From Dipteris shenzhenensis (taxonomy: Eukaryota; Polypodiophyta; Polypodiopsida; Gleicheniales), in the NCBI GenBank assembly GCA_047967505.1, contig CM106540.1: a stretch of 64,000 nucleotides of DNA. One strand, written 5' to 3'. Positions 1 through 11,434 of this stretch are shown here, piece after piece (position 1 is the stretch's first letter; each line of letters begins with the position of its first letter). Under the pieces are notes generated by a model, which had not been told where the DNA came from, searched no databases, and saw nothing but the letters and a program-made list of their open reading frames with translations. A program made the translations under genes and the position numbers.

Positions 1-560
1 ACAAGGACGGGAGCATGTGCAAGGTCTTGCAAGTAGGACCCTCCCACTCCTCACCGATGTGAGAGATGGCTCTCACAATGCACCTCCACTGTGGAGTTTT
101 GACAACATGAAAAGGAAAATTTTATTGATTAGATGCCATGCAAATTTCTCAACGTGCTTGCTTCTTGTAGACCCCTCTCATTGATCTCTTGATGTTCAGT
201 TGTCCCACTTTTCCTCTTATAAGATATTCTGGCTATGCATCAATTCCCTTGCTCCTGCCTTGCCCTCTTCTGAGCACCTATTGCTTCAGTTTCTTCGCTG
301 CTTTCTTGAACTCCATTGGCATGGGCTGTAGCTTGAATTTCCAAGTTGTGTGCCACATCTGGTAGCGCTTGGTTGCAAACATCAACCCCCTTTGATTTCT
401 TACCTCCCAAATGCACCTTGATCCATTGCACACCTCCACCAAATACTAGCCCACAATAATTGCAAACCATACATTTGATGCCTTAAGTGTCATAGGAGCC
501 CTATGTGTGTAGCACTTCTCCACTCATTTTGGGCATCTGGATACCCTTTCTCCTCGGGTC
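1..560. other. Unassigned sequence upstream of the LINE
   Basis: No convincing reading frame. The longest frame, on the minus strand at 240-470, resembles no family I know. The stretch could be the decayed 5' part of the LINE that becomes recognisable from 561, or intron sequence of the DnaJ gene further right. Confidence 0.4.
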
Positions 561-3085
561 GTGTCTGCACGTCAGCTTCTTTTGCAGCATATTTATCCAA
601 TTCTGTCTGATGCTCAAGCTTTGGAACTTGAACATCCCTTCACTGGAAGGGAATTGTCTGATGCACTGAGATCCTGTGGCAGATGGAAATCTCCAAGATG
701 GGATAGTCTCACTGTTGAATTTTTATTTGCATTCTGGGATCTTCTTAAATTCAACTTGCTACAAATGGTAAATACAGCATGGCAAAATCAGCAGATGCCT
801 GTGTCATGGAAAAAGGATCTTCTCAAGCTAATTCCAAAAAAGCAGCTATGTGATTCACTTGGTGATTGGAGGCCAATCACACTCATGCCGGTCATTTACA
901 AGATCATTGCCAAAATGGTGGTTGATCGGATTAAAGGTTATTTGCATGATGGGTTGCATCTCTCCCAATATGGCTTTGTTTCACGTTGCCATATCACAGA
1001 TAACATTGCCAATGCTTATATTGGGATTGAATATGCCAAATACGTGCAGCAGGATGTTCTACTCTTGCAGGTAGATATTGCAAAAGCCTTTGAGACAGTT
1101 CAATGGGATTTCATCTCGCAAACTATGCGAGCTTTGGGGTTTTGACAAAAAATGTAGTAGGTTATTTAATGGCTTTACAGAGATAGCAATGCGGCTTGCA
1201 TTATTTCTGGAAATATCTCTGATGAGTGGACTCTTCGTTGTTCGGTCCGCCAGGGATGCCCTCTCAGTGCTTTACTGTATGCCATTGCTATGCTGCAATA
1301 TATTGATCATCTTGTGGCTACAGGATCACTTCATGGCTTGGAATTGGATGCTAATCGCAGCATGGTTGCTCAAGCTTATGTTGATGATTCTTTCTTTACC
1401 CCGAAGAATACGCCCCATGATCTTGGTGCCTTGATGCATGCCCTCTCTGTTTATGGTTTGGCAGCTGGTCTTCATGTTAATTTTCAGAAGTCTAAGCTGC
1501 TCCCTTTGCATTCCAAAGACTGGCATAGTCTATTATGGCCCGAGGATATCATTCCACCCACTCAGTTTGTTTGTCATCTTGGTTACCCTTTGGGGTGGGA
1601 ACTCACTTGTCGACAACAAACTGATTGGGTTTTGGCTAAGCTTCAGAAAAAGCTTGAGTATTGGAAACTGGCAACCTGGCCTTTGCACGTTCGTCTTCGA
1701 ATAGTGCAGTCCATCCTTGCGGCATATATTCAATTTTAGTCGCCATTGATCATGTTCACCAAGGTAGATCTACATCTTTCATGTTTGTCTTTATGGAACT
1801 CTTCTGGCGATCCAAACATGGCAGAAAAAGTCTCAAGTTGCTTTCGATGCATCACATTTGTTCTCCCAAGATGCATGGTGGATTGAACATCACGGATATT
1901 CATGTGCATATTCTTGCCCACAGGGGGAAAATGTTGCTGCAATTTCTGCAAGGTGATCAGCCTTGGGCTCTTATGATTAGGACTCTGGTCACTCATATCA
2001 GTATTTCTGCGTTTGGTCATTGGCAACTCAATCACTGGGATTTCTTTTTTGGCTGCATTGATGGCACTTTGCCTGGATGCCCTTTTGTCTCCCGCTTGCT
2101 TCTTGACTGGAAGCATGTTCTTTCTCATCTGGAATGGAATGGACGGCAATCTTTGCTTGGGAATTCTTTGAGAGCTAAAAGCATTCACTGGTCGAAAGTC
2201 TTTCAACCTCCCTTGGCTTTACAGGAACCTCGACGTTCCTACTTTTTCTCGTTTAAAGGCATCACCTCGGTTGCTGATGTTATAGATGATGCTGGTACTG
2301 TGCTCCCCTTTTCTCTAGCAGCCACTACATATGGATTGGGCTCTCATTATCGTCCTTTGTGGCAAAAAATTACTTCTATGCTTTCGCCTTTTATTCCGAT
2401 TCCTCCTTTGGAACTCCAGGACCGGCTGGAAGATTAGACTTTGACTTCTCCAGGGTCCTCTTCTCGTCTTTTGAGGCTATCTCAGATTACTATACCTGCA
2501 TTGTATAAAATCCCTTTGCCTCAACCTTGGGTTTTAGAGAGAGGTGATTTTGTTTGGTGAATGCATCGCCCAGCCAAGTAGTGGAGGTAAAGATTACAGC
2601 AACTTTGGGCCTATAAAGTACCGCTTCGGCAACAGGTTTTCTTTTGGCGAGTTCTTTTGGGAGTGTTTCCATCTGGACAGCTATTAGCTCATCGACACAT
2701 TGCTCCTGCACTCTGCCATAGATGTTCTGCTTCTTCGGAGACTGTGCCTCACTTGTTTTGGCATTGTCCGTGCTCTCGTGAGTTTTTTGATCTGCTTCAA
2801 CAGCGCCTGCGAGCGAGATTCCCATCTGTTCTGTTTGGGAAATTCTTCTGGCTATTTGGATTTCATCCATCCAGACCGGAGTTTCATCTTTTCTTCATTT
2901 GGGTTTGCTACTGGGCACTATGGACTTTATCGACGTATAGGAATTGTAAAGTCTTTGGTGATCCTACTTTCTCTCTGTTTGGCTTTTTTAGGCGTTCTCT
3001 GCAGCAATCTTTCTTTGATTGCTTGCAGACCCGCTGCATAGATCGTGAGGTCTTTTTGGCATATACTGAAATTTTCAGTTGATGT
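561..3085 (+). pseudogene. LINE ORF2 remnant: reverse transcriptase and zf-RVT
   Basis: The frame at 561-1145 carries the typical non-LTR RT opening (SPRWDSLTVEF, then WRPITLMPVIYK and LLLQVDIAKAFETV). The same frame then meets several stops (about 1143-1170) and resumes with VRQGCPLSALLYAIA, followed by a YVDD catalytic box near 1377-1388. A shift to another frame near 1700-1740 carries the protein on to 2437. The segment at 2657-3082 holds the C-terminal Cys-rich zf-RVT region (CHRC, then LFWHCPCSREFF). In a live element this protein nicks target DNA and reverse-transcribes its RNA. Here in-frame stops and frameshifts make it non-functional. No endonuclease domain is seen, consistent with 5' truncation. 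Confidence 0.82.
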
Positions 3086-3156
3086 AATTGTAGCACCTTT
3101 TTTGAGGTTGCTACTCATATAATATAATCAATCAAAGATTTCACCCCAAAAAAAAA
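561..3156 (+). mobile_element. Degraded LINE (L1-like non-LTR retrotransposon), 5' truncated
   Basis: Reverse-transcriptase and C-terminal zinc-finger coding remnants run in order on the plus strand and are followed by a short 3' UTR ending in an A-run at 3147-3155. No LTRs are visible. The tail type and the domain order point to an L1-like element. It lies just upstream of the first visible DnaJ exon, so it may be inserted in an upstream intron of that gene (inference). Confidence 0.8.
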
Positions 3157-3337
3157 TGTGTGTGTGTGTGTGTTTCACCCCCCCCAAAAAAAACTGTGTG
3201 TGTACATGTTGGGATCTTGATTATCCTGCCTTCTTGTCATATAATGACATGTTCTGTTGTTTGTAGCTGATTGTCCCTTTCATTGGGACCATCTTTTGTA
3301 ATATAATGACAAATAATTTTCACCCCCCCAAAAGAAA

Positions 3338-3398
<61 letters not shown>

Positions 3399-3402
3399 GC
3401 AC
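3157..3402. repeat. TG/GA microsatellites and repeated LINE-tail-like segments
   Basis: Short TG runs at about 3157-3205 are followed by a long (TG)n plus (GA)n tract at 3340-3399. The motif 'ttcaccccc-aaaa' followed by TG repeats occurs three times (about 3140-3165, 3172-3200, 3318-3345), and 'ataatgaca' recurs. This could be remnants of two or three LINE 3' tails that expanded into microsatellites. Confidence 0.7.
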
Positions 3403-3491
3403 TCTGTAAAGGCAATCAAATGGTTTCAGCCGCTTTGTTTTAATAAAAAGTAAGTATCAAATTTTCTTTGCTGATTTTCACCATAAATGCA

Positions 3492-4182
3492 GTGTCCAAG
3501 CAGGCTAATCCAGAGGCTTCTAAGGAGTTTGGAAACGTTCCATTTCGGATTATTTGGCAATCTGGAAACTGCCACTATAGTCATTGGTGGGGGTTCTCTG
3601 TGGACTGTTTCTTTCAGGATTTTCCATCTTCAAATCAAAGAAGAAGCAACTTCAATAGTGGGTTCTCTACGAATGGTGATTCTACTGGCAAGAAAAAAAG
3701 GAAGATGGAACCATCTGTAGGGTCACCTTCAGATAGGAAAACTCTTGGATTATCTCGTACTGGTCCTTTGACAGTGGAAGAACTGAAGAAAGCGTAAGGC
3801 ATTTTTATTTTTTTTATTACTGCAGACCTTGTATCATTAAGACTCTTGCCATCCTTGTTAAGTTGGCAGCCTTCTGCTTCAAGAGGATGAATTTAGTCTT
3901 GTATTGTAAAGATAGGATTAGAGGCTTACTTTTTTCTTGGAAAACCGCAGATTTCGATTGTCAGCTTTGAAATGGCACCCTGATATGCACAAGAGTGCAT
4001 CCAAGGTCGTTTTCAAATTTCTTGCCATCAATCCATGAATTCCATTTCGAAGTAATATCTTGTTTTGCCCATTTTGTTCTGGTGCTTGATTCTTAAAATC
4101 TGTGCAGGTTACAGCAGAGGCAAGGTTTAAGGATTGTGGTGCAGCATATAAGTCCTTGCTGAATGCATTGAAAAGGTCTTGA
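3492..4182 (+). CDS. Plant DnaJ-related (J-domain) protein, last three exons
   Basis: Three exons join in frame: about 3492-3793, 3951-4005 and 4108-4182 (stop TGA). Donors and acceptors fit GT/AG: GC|GTAAGG, CGCAG|AT, AAG|GTCGTT, GCAG|GTTACA. The joined protein has a Ser/Asn-rich stretch, then GSPSDRKTLGLSRTGPL, then a J domain whose helix I begins VEELKKAF and helix II ends LKWHPDM with the HPD tripeptide that stimulates Hsp70 ATPase. It finishes with helix III-like FKDCGAAYKSLLNAL. This layout, with the J domain at the extreme C terminus after a conserved GxxSDRxxLGL segment, matches a plant family of small J proteins of unclear specific role. The Met after HPD replaces the usual Lys. The first exon(s) and start codon are not visible. 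The upstream edge is set by the acceptor ATGCAG at 3486-3491. The gene could be intact or an old copy. Confidence 0.68.
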
Positions 4183-5440
4183 ATAGGTGTTTCACTGCTG
4201 CTGCCCTTTTTTACTATTTTTTCTTGCCATTGGTTTGGAAACAAGTAATACCTTATGCATTGAGTCATTTAAGATAGAAAGACTATTGGATTGACATTGT
4301 TGTCCTGTGTTCTTTATTCAGTTGAAAGGCACTTCCGTCCTTCTATTCAATCAGTTCATGACTCAGATATGACTCAGATAGGCATCCCAACTTAAGCTGA
4401 GCGTTAAACAGGTGTCAGGATATGCAGTAAATGCTGAAGCCATATGGCATGGTAGAAAACATTATATTTTCTGTGTCTGAAAAAAGGTACAAACGTGCAT
4501 ATAGTCTGAAGTGTGGAACTGATCCATCTTAATCTTTTTCCCTTTTGAACCAATAATAAAAGAGTCTGGGCGTAGGAGGTGGCAGAATTGATCATGAGTT
4601 TCTTTTGCCAACATTATGATAAATTATATAAACACTGGTTGGAGTGTTTGAGGTGGCTGAACTGCCCATGATGATGTTATTCAATGGGTGGAATTGAAGG
4701 GACTGTGAATCTGAAGGACTCAGCATTGATTTTGTAAAAACATATTCTAATGGTCATAAGAGAGGACAATGTCTCAAGTGTATTTTGCAACTGTCGTTTC
4801 TGTTTTAAAGGAACGTTCAAAGAATATAGACATCTTGAATTATGGTATTGTTTACAATGGTTTGGTGCTTTCTCAAGATGGCATTGATTCTTGTTTCAAT
4901 TTTCTGTTCCTATGGATTACAAAGCACATTTTATTTCATGGATTAGGCCCTATTCAGATTGTATATTTCCAATGTATCGTCTAGCTTTCTTTTGGACTCG
5001 ACAGGACTATGGGAGAGTAGTGATGCCTTTATGAATTCAAGCTTTGTAATGCTATAGCTGGGTACTTGGAATTGCATTTTGAGACTCAACTCATTTGCGT
5101 TTAGTCTAAGACATTTGCACATATGTGTGATGATCTGTTATACTTGAGTTGAAGTTGGAGCGTTCGAATCCCAGTAGCTCTTGATTGGATGCAGAGTTGC
5201 AGATGTGTTCTTGGGTGCCGTAGGGAGGCCGCCTGAGATTTGGCATGCACCCAGGCGTGACTAGGCCCGCCAGCTAATATTTTGGAGTGCGGCGTCCGCT
5301 TGCATGGGAATGCATAACGCGATTTTTTATCGGACGACGACGAATCTCTGTATGGTGCCTGGCCGCATGTGAAACCCCCCTAAAGTTGATTTGAGCAGGA
5401 GGGTGACAAGTCATGGTCCTAGATCTAGTTATGGTAAAGT
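4183..5440. other. 3' flank of the DnaJ gene, no gene seen
   Basis: AT-rich sequence, probably 3' UTR and intergenic DNA, with no reading frame that looks coding. At 5168-5178 there is a tRNA B-box-like GTTCGAATCCC, and at about 5214-5252 an inverted TGGGTGC/GCACCCA pair inside a more GC-rich block (5200-5380). This may be an old short interspersed element, but no A box was found. Confidence 0.4.
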
Positions 5441-5443
5441 AGG

Positions 5444-5495
5444 GGAGAGAGAGAGAGAGAGAGAGAGAAGGAGAAGTAGAAGTAGAAGTAGAGTC
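5444..5495. repeat. (GA)n / (GTAGAA)n microsatellite
   Basis: A pure GA run is followed by several GTAGAA units. It lies where the 3' end of the minus-strand LINE at 5575-6370 would be, so it may be the microsatellite tail of that element rather than an independent repeat. Confidence 0.85.
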
Positions 5496-5574
5496 TATTA
5501 ATGTCCTTGGGGGGCCAAAAATGACCCATGGGACCCGTCTTAATACAATGTAAAATAGAGTCTCCTCAAGGAGT

Positions 5575-6370
5575 CTATGAGTTCTTGACGCCAGGTAAAA
5601 AGACGAGTGAAAAAGATCCCAATGCTGCCGGAGAGGCAGTAGAGAGAATTGATGTCATCTGAGCGGAGTCCTTCAGTATCTGCTGGCAGTCCTCCCTGAT
5701 ATGTGCATATCGGGGGCACTGTAGAGCCACATGTGCCTCCGTGTCACAAAGGGTACAGACTCTAGCATGTCTGGGCTGATGCATCCAAGCTCCCTTCTCA
5801 ATTGCAAATGTATGAGATCTGGTACGAAACCTGGCTATGTTTCTGCGATATAGAAGGGGGATAGGTGTGCTAATATAAGGCTGAACATGAGTCTCTATGG
5901 ACATGTATGTAGACCAACATGTGGGATTTATGTTGTCTTGGTAATATTCCAGCTTTACCCTCTTTTCACTTGTCAGCCAGTGAGTTTGCAAAGTGCTCAG
6001 TAAAGACAATTGAAATTCTTGCATGGTGACCTTTTCAGGCGGCATGGTCAAATATGCTTCCACTTTCCATCTGATGAACCATTTTCTTATGTCGGTTGCC
6101 CATCTTGTACAGATGATCTTACTTTTGTGGTTCTTTTGAAGCTTTGTGCTAGCATTCCATGCTTTATGAAGCAACCTATCAGGTTGCATTTGCTGCACCT
6201 CTATTAGGTATTGCATAACTCTGATCAGTGCATGAAATTTAATCGGCCTCCTTCTCGTTTCCAACAGAAGTACTGAGTATGGAGTAGTGGGTGTGACACC
6301 AAGGTGTCGCCGTAAGAAAGCTTTTTGCATTATCTCAGTATCATTCCATGTAGAGGTTGAGTGAGTGAAC
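5575..6370 (-). pseudogene. C-terminal end of a second LINE reverse transcriptase
   Basis: An uninterrupted minus-strand frame encodes about 265 residues of a non-LTR RT C-terminal region. It opens with FLRRHLGVTPTTPYSVLLLE and RRPIKFH, the segment that follows the RT core in many LINE ORF2 proteins. It ends with a Cys/His cluster (CTLCDTEAHVALQCPRYAHIRE) of the zf-RVT kind. The RT core and endonuclease are missing, so the copy is strongly 5' truncated. It differs from the LINE at 561-3156 in sequence and ends in a microsatellite instead of an A-run, so it belongs to another clade. The long open frame suggests a younger insertion. Upstream, the frame runs on into the minisatellite without a stop, which is probably chance. 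Confidence 0.75.
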
Positions 6371-7390
6371 AGGGTGAAAGGGGATGACAAGGTTGTCACC
6401 CTTGGGCCAAGGTAAACAAGGTGACAAGGGTGACCATGCTGAAAGGAGGTGACAAGGTTGTCACCCACATGATCAAATGAAATGAAATGGGTGACAAGAA
6501 TGAACATGGTGAAACGGGGGTCACTGTGATAAACAGGGTGAACAGAGTGAAGAGTGAGTGAACAGGGTGAAAGGGGATGACAAGGTTGTCACCCTGGGTG
6601 AACAAGGTGACAAGGGTGACCATGGTGAAAGGAGTTGACAAGGTGACAAGAATGAACATGGCAAAATGGGGGTCATTGTGATAAACAGGGTGAACAGAGT
6701 GAAGAGTGAGTGAACAGGGTGAAAGGGGATGACAAGGTTGTCACCGTGGGTGAACAAGGTGACAAGGGCGACCATGGTGAAGGGAGTTGACAAGGTTGTC
6801 ACCCACATGACCAAATGAAATGAAGTGGGTGATGAGTGAACATGGTGAAACAGGGTGACAAGGTTGTCACTATGATAAACAGGGTGAACAGAGTGAAGGG
6901 TGAGTGAACATGGTGAAAGGGGATGACAAGGTTGTTACCCTGGGTGAACAAGATGACAAGGATGACCATGATGAAAGGAGGTGACAAGGTTGTCACCCAC
7001 ATGATCAAATGAAATGGAGTGGGTGACAAGAGTGAACATGGCGAAATTGGGTGACAAGGTTGTCACTATAATAAACAGGGTGAACAAAGTGAAGAGTGAG
7101 TGACCAGGGTGGAAGGGGATGACAAGGTTGTCACCCTGGACCAAGGTGACAAGGGTGTGATCATGGTGAAAGGAGGTGACAGGGTTGTCACCGACATGAC
7201 CAAATGAAATGAAGTGGGTGATAAGAGTGAACATGGTGAAACAGGGTGACAAGGTTGTCACTGTGATGGACGGGGTGAACAAAGTGAAGAGTGAGTGAAC
7301 AGGGTGAAAGGGGATGACAAGGTTGTCACCCTGGATCAAGGTGAACAAGGGGACAAGGGTGACCATGGTGACCATGGTGAAGGAGGTGAT
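6361..7390. repeat. ~193-bp minisatellite built from GTGA sub-units, with palindromes
   Basis: The block beginning 'gtgagtgaacagggtgaaagg' recurs at about 6361, 6552, 6706, 6900, 7098 and 7291, with spacings of 191, 154, 194, 198 and 193 bases. Each monomer is itself made of degenerate 8-11-base GGTGAnnnn sub-units and contains two or three copies of the near-perfect palindrome GGTGACAAGGTTGTCACC or close variants. The array lacks stops over long stretches on the minus strand, giving chance frames of 76-183 codons. It directly abuts the truncated 5' end of the minus-strand LINE. Confidence 0.92.
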
Positions 7391-7495
7391 AACTTTTTTA
7401 AAAATAAATAAATTAGTAATATATATGCAAGAATCACCAAAAGAGATATTCTTATGGGACATAATACTTTCGTACCCTGGATCCATTTAGGGTGC
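7391..7495. other. AT-rich spacer between minisatellite and gypsy element
   Basis: Short AT-rich stretch with no recognisable feature. It may hold the boundary of the gypsy element to the right, but no LTR could be defined. Confidence 0.4.
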
Positions 7496-7499
7496 AGCT

Positions 7500-8461
7500 A
7501 ACCTTTTTCGCTCCAAAGTGACCAAGTAAACACTGCCACTTGGAATAATTTTGGTGCTATAGAAGGGACCTGTCCACCCACTAACAAACTTAGGCTTATG
7601 CTTCAGGAACTTACGGGAATATAACAAGGCCAAGTCACTGACTTTGAACTCCCTCTTTGTGAGGTTCTTGTCATGCCATGCTTTCTACCTCTTCTGCCAT
7701 ACTTCCTGAGCAGGCTTGCTTCACGACGATCGTACAAGGCTTCAAGATCCCATAATTTCTCAAGTGTACATGCCTCCAATTTATCATCCATCTCTATCAT
7801 GACCCTAGTAGTCTTCATGTGAAATTCATAAGGCATAACCGCCTCCCGACCGTCATAAACTCATAGGGCATAACCACCTCCTGACTAACGTCCCAATCTA
7901 CCAAGGAATGAAGACATAAACGAGCCACAATATGAGACATGGTCCGATTGGAGCTCTCAGCCAAGCCATTGGCTCGAGGGTAGTATGAACTAGATATCTT
8001 GTGAACGATTTGCCATTGGGTGACGAGGTTAGCAATGACATCATTGAGAAAATGGGTACCTCTGTCACTCATCAATTCCACATGACATCCAAGCCTAGAG
8101 ATGATATGATCGTACAAGAATGAGGCCACAACTTGAGCGGGAGAGATGGGTCCAACAAAATCCAATCCCCATCTATAAAAGGGTGGTATAGGGCTGGATG
8201 GCTGAAGGGAAAGGTACTCTAGTCGGGTAGGCTTTGGTCCACCTTTTGACATGAGTCACAGCGGCGCACATGAGCATAGCAGTCTTGGAACAACTTTGGC
8301 CACCACAACCCCACCCATATTATCTTCCTAGAAGTAGCCTCTGGAGCCATATGACCACCCCCCATTCCTAAGTGAGCCTCTTCAAGGATGGCTTGTGTTT
8401 CATGAGGGAGCATGCATCGCCTCAAGAAGTAGTCTTTCCCCAACTTGTATAGTTCTCCCAT
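7500..8461 (-). pseudogene. gypsy-A integrase remnant
   Basis: From high coordinates: a zinc-binding H2C2 region (EEAHLGMGGGH, then CDSCQK) at about 8450-8225, then the catalytic core with WGLDFVGPI, ELMSDRGTHF and a later YYPRANGLAESSNRT at about 8200-7860. A C-terminal GPY/F-type segment (FVSGWTGPFYS) lies near 7570. The integrase joins element cDNA to the host chromosome. Several frame changes, including around 7840-7860 where a short piece is duplicated, make it inactive. No chromodomain is visible after the GPY/F segment. Confidence 0.8.
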
Positions 8462-8779
8462 GATCAGTTTGAAAGGAGAAGCCTGAACAATCTATCTCTG
8501 CTTTTGTGCTAGGGTTAGCCCTTTGAGAAACTCACCTATGGACAGCAAATGTACAATGTTTCCATACCATGGTGGAAAGCAATCAACAACAAACAAGCAA
8601 CCATCTCTTAGTAATGTGACAATGACACCGAAGAGGCTCGCTTTTGGTATGTCATCATCAACCCCCTTGCGATTGATTTGTAGGTTGATGCAATCAGCCT
8701 ACTCTCATTAGGATGTCAAAGTTGAACTCTTGAAAAAGAAGTATCCACCTGCTCAGTCTACCCCCAAGGTTGGGTTTAT

Positions 8780-9037
8780 TCAACGAATATTTGAGAGCCT
8801 AATGATCAGTATAATAAAATTACTCCCCAAGAGATAGTGCCAGTACTTTGTCATGGCATAAACCATGCCTAGACCCTTGCGTTCAATGGTGCTATAGTTT
8901 CTTTCTGCTCCATTGAGTTGCCTACTCACGAAGTACACAAGGAAGTCTAGTTTGTGCTCCTCATCCGATTGGGCGAATATCGCACCAATCACCAACCCAC
9001 TTGCATCATGTGAACCAAACAAAGGACTATTCCTCAC
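8780..9037 (-). pseudogene. gypsy-A RNase H remnant
   Basis: The segment reads DASGLVIGAIFAQ, then LVYFVSRQLNGAERNYS, ERKGLGMVYAMTKYWHYLLG. These are the usual landmarks of the gypsy RNase H fold (first catalytic Asp, the SRxLxxAExNYS block, the ALxxxxxKxRHYL block). It lies between RT and integrase as expected. Flanking frames are interrupted. Confidence 0.8.
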
Positions 9038-9254
9038 AAAGGATTTCTTTCAACACCACCGCTATGTCAACATATAACCAGATGAATCTTCTATTATAAT
9101 CCACATGTCCCAAAACTTGACTTCTCGGGGTGTGTGAGGAATGGCAAGGTCAGTATCACCTCCACTTTCGTTGGGTTTATGGTCATTCCCTGAACTGAGA
9201 CAATGTGGCCAAGGAGAACCCCTCGCAAGGCGAGGAAGAAGCATTTGTCAGAAT

Positions 9255-9838
9255 TTAAGCACAACCTATCTTCTCTGCACTTGTCAAAACCCACCTCAAC
9301 TTATTGATGTGATCGATTTGAATAGCAGGTTCAAGGTGAGAAGCATTCTTACCATTGAAGGCCGAGAAGTCATCCAAGAATACCTCCAAAAACTCCTCGA
9401 TGTTCTCCCAGAAAAGTTTGGTGACAAGACGTTGAAACGTTGTTAGTGCCTTCCACAGACCAAAGGGCATCATCCGATAAGCATATGTCCCCCATTGGGT
9501 GACAAAGGTGGTCTTCAGTTGATCTTGCTCTCTGACCCAAACTTGGTTATACCCACTGTATCCATCCATGAATGATATAGGGCATGACCAGCTACGGTTT
9601 CTAGCACCCTGTTAGTGGAGGGGAGAGGGAACCTATCTCGGCATGTGGTTGCATTCAAACTCCTATAGTCAACACAAACACGGAGTTTGCCAGTCTCTCT
9701 TTTGGACACCACTTGAATGCCTTTGACCCAATGAGAGTAATCAACACGGTAGATCAACCCCGCTTGCTCCATCTTTTGAATATCATCTTGGACAGCCTTG
9801 CCATAGTTAGGATTCATGTGATATGGTCCCTTGATCAT
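9255..9838 (-). pseudogene. gypsy-A reverse transcriptase remnant
   Basis: Two frames cover the fingers and palm: AGLIYRVDYSHWVKGIQVV, LRVCVDYRSLNATTCRDRFP, then MDGYSGYNQV, FVTQWGTYAYRMMPFGL and EVFLDDFSAF, where the catalytic box reads FLDDF. A frameshift lies near 9530-9570. The element is not coding as it stands. Confidence 0.85.
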
Positions 9839-10191
9839 CGAGTTTTGCTTCTAAACATAGATCGATGCGATGTTCCATGACCTCAGTAGTAGGGACTCCC
9901 TTTAAATCCTTACATGACCAGGCAAAGACATCAACATACTCTTGTAAAAGGTCAGACAATGCAACAAGGAGATAATCATGCTCCCAAACCCAACTGGCTA
10001 CCTTGAGATGTCACAGTTGGTCCTCTATCCCAATGTTGAGGTATCTCCCAATCCCGGGCATTGTCAACCTAAGGTGTGCTTGTTGATGTGGAGTCGTTCG
10101 GTTCCTTTTCCTCCCACTGCTTGGTGCGTAGGAGTATCATCCAAAGGAAATCCCCCGTTACTTCTTCCATCCAATTCCTTGGAAAGGATGG

Positions 10192-10704
10192 CTAGGTGTC
10201 CTCTTGAAGTGGTTGAGATGTGGAGGCAACACTTGGGGCCATCTTCTTTTTGCCTCTTTTTGCTTTCTTGAGCATTCCTCTATACGGTAGTCCTTCCACC
10301 TCGTAGTAGGTATTTTTGGGAACCTCTTGTGTCATTGGAAGGTCAGATTTAGATAGGTTAGGCTTCACCTTGCGTTGATCAGCCATGCACACTTGAAAAT
10401 GAATGTCACTTGTCAATTTTAAACACAGTTGTTGGAGCATACCTTTCGACATGATGTTCACGACTGCCCCACCATCCAAGAAGACATCTTTCAGCTTCAC
10501 CCCGTTGATTTCGAGCATGAGCTTGGGACTTTGTTCACCCGTGAGGGCAGCATAGGCTAAGGAGTGATCTGGTGTTAGCCCATCGTGAACCAGTATTGTC
10601 TCTAGTGTGGGCACCCGCCCTGAACAGATCCTCTTTGTCGACCTTCTGGCATGTGATTCAGGAATCCGATAGTCTGATGCTTGATCTGTGGAGACAATAG
10701 ACAA
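10192..10704 (-). pseudogene. gypsy-A aspartic protease region
   Basis: A 170-codon frame holds a retropepsin-like segment: LMLEINGVKLKDVFLDGGA followed by VVNIMSKGML. The family motif is D-S/T-G-A; here it reads DGGA, which may be damage. The protease matures the polyprotein in a live element. It lies between gag and RT as expected. The N-terminal part of this frame is likely the gag-protease linker. Confidence 0.7.
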
Positions 10705-11434
10705 AGTTGTTGTAGGGTGATGTTGGGCCTGAAATCCATTAGGCCTTCAATCAAGGAATAGGGATGGACAGTAGCAGCAGCGTTTTGTGCCCTCATCCAC
10801 GCTGAGCTTCTAGCCGAGGGTCCAAGCTCATGCAAGGAAGAGAATGTAACTATGAATTTTGAATCAATGTCTCCTGTGGTTTCTCTTCCATAACCCAATT
10901 CCCCTTTTTCCTAGGCACCATTGAGCCTCACCCCATCTCCTTCTCTTTGTTGAGTATGCTTCCTGAGAGGAGAAAGTGGATGGGCCTACTTGTGCCTCCT
11001 TCTCACACTTCTGTCCTAAGAGTTGTCACCTCCGTTGTTGCAAACCTCACTACTCTAGACTTGCAGGAAGGAAACTAAGGTGTGTTGCCTTCATGTTCAA
11101 AAATGGATTGAAGAGCTTTGGTGACTCTCTTAACCACCTCTTGGTACCTTGAAGGCATAGACTGCTCACTTGAAGTTGAGGTACTTTTAAAGCTAGTGAC
11201 AGGCCTTGATGGTTGTGAAGCTCTTCGAGTTCTCTCTGATCCACCTAATAGGAGAGAATAAGGGTGATGCATTCCTAGGCCCATTGTCCACCTTGGAGGA
11301 AGGAGGTGGGGATGCACCTCTAGTGACTGGGTTGGTACTAGTTGGTGATGAGGCCTCTGATGTTGAGGTTGAGTCATCCTTACTATTGTCACCTTTTGTT
11401 TGTGACCTTGTCATAGCTCCCATCACTACACCAA

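Noticed and set aside
240-470. 76-codon minus-strand frame as a small gene
   Set aside because: No family motif and no supporting splice or promoter context.
6396-7486. Overlapping minus-strand frames encoding Phe/Thr/Leu-rich repeats such as HSLFTLFTLF
   Set aside because: They are read-through of the GTGA minisatellite. The period of about 193 is not a multiple of three, and frames shift between units.
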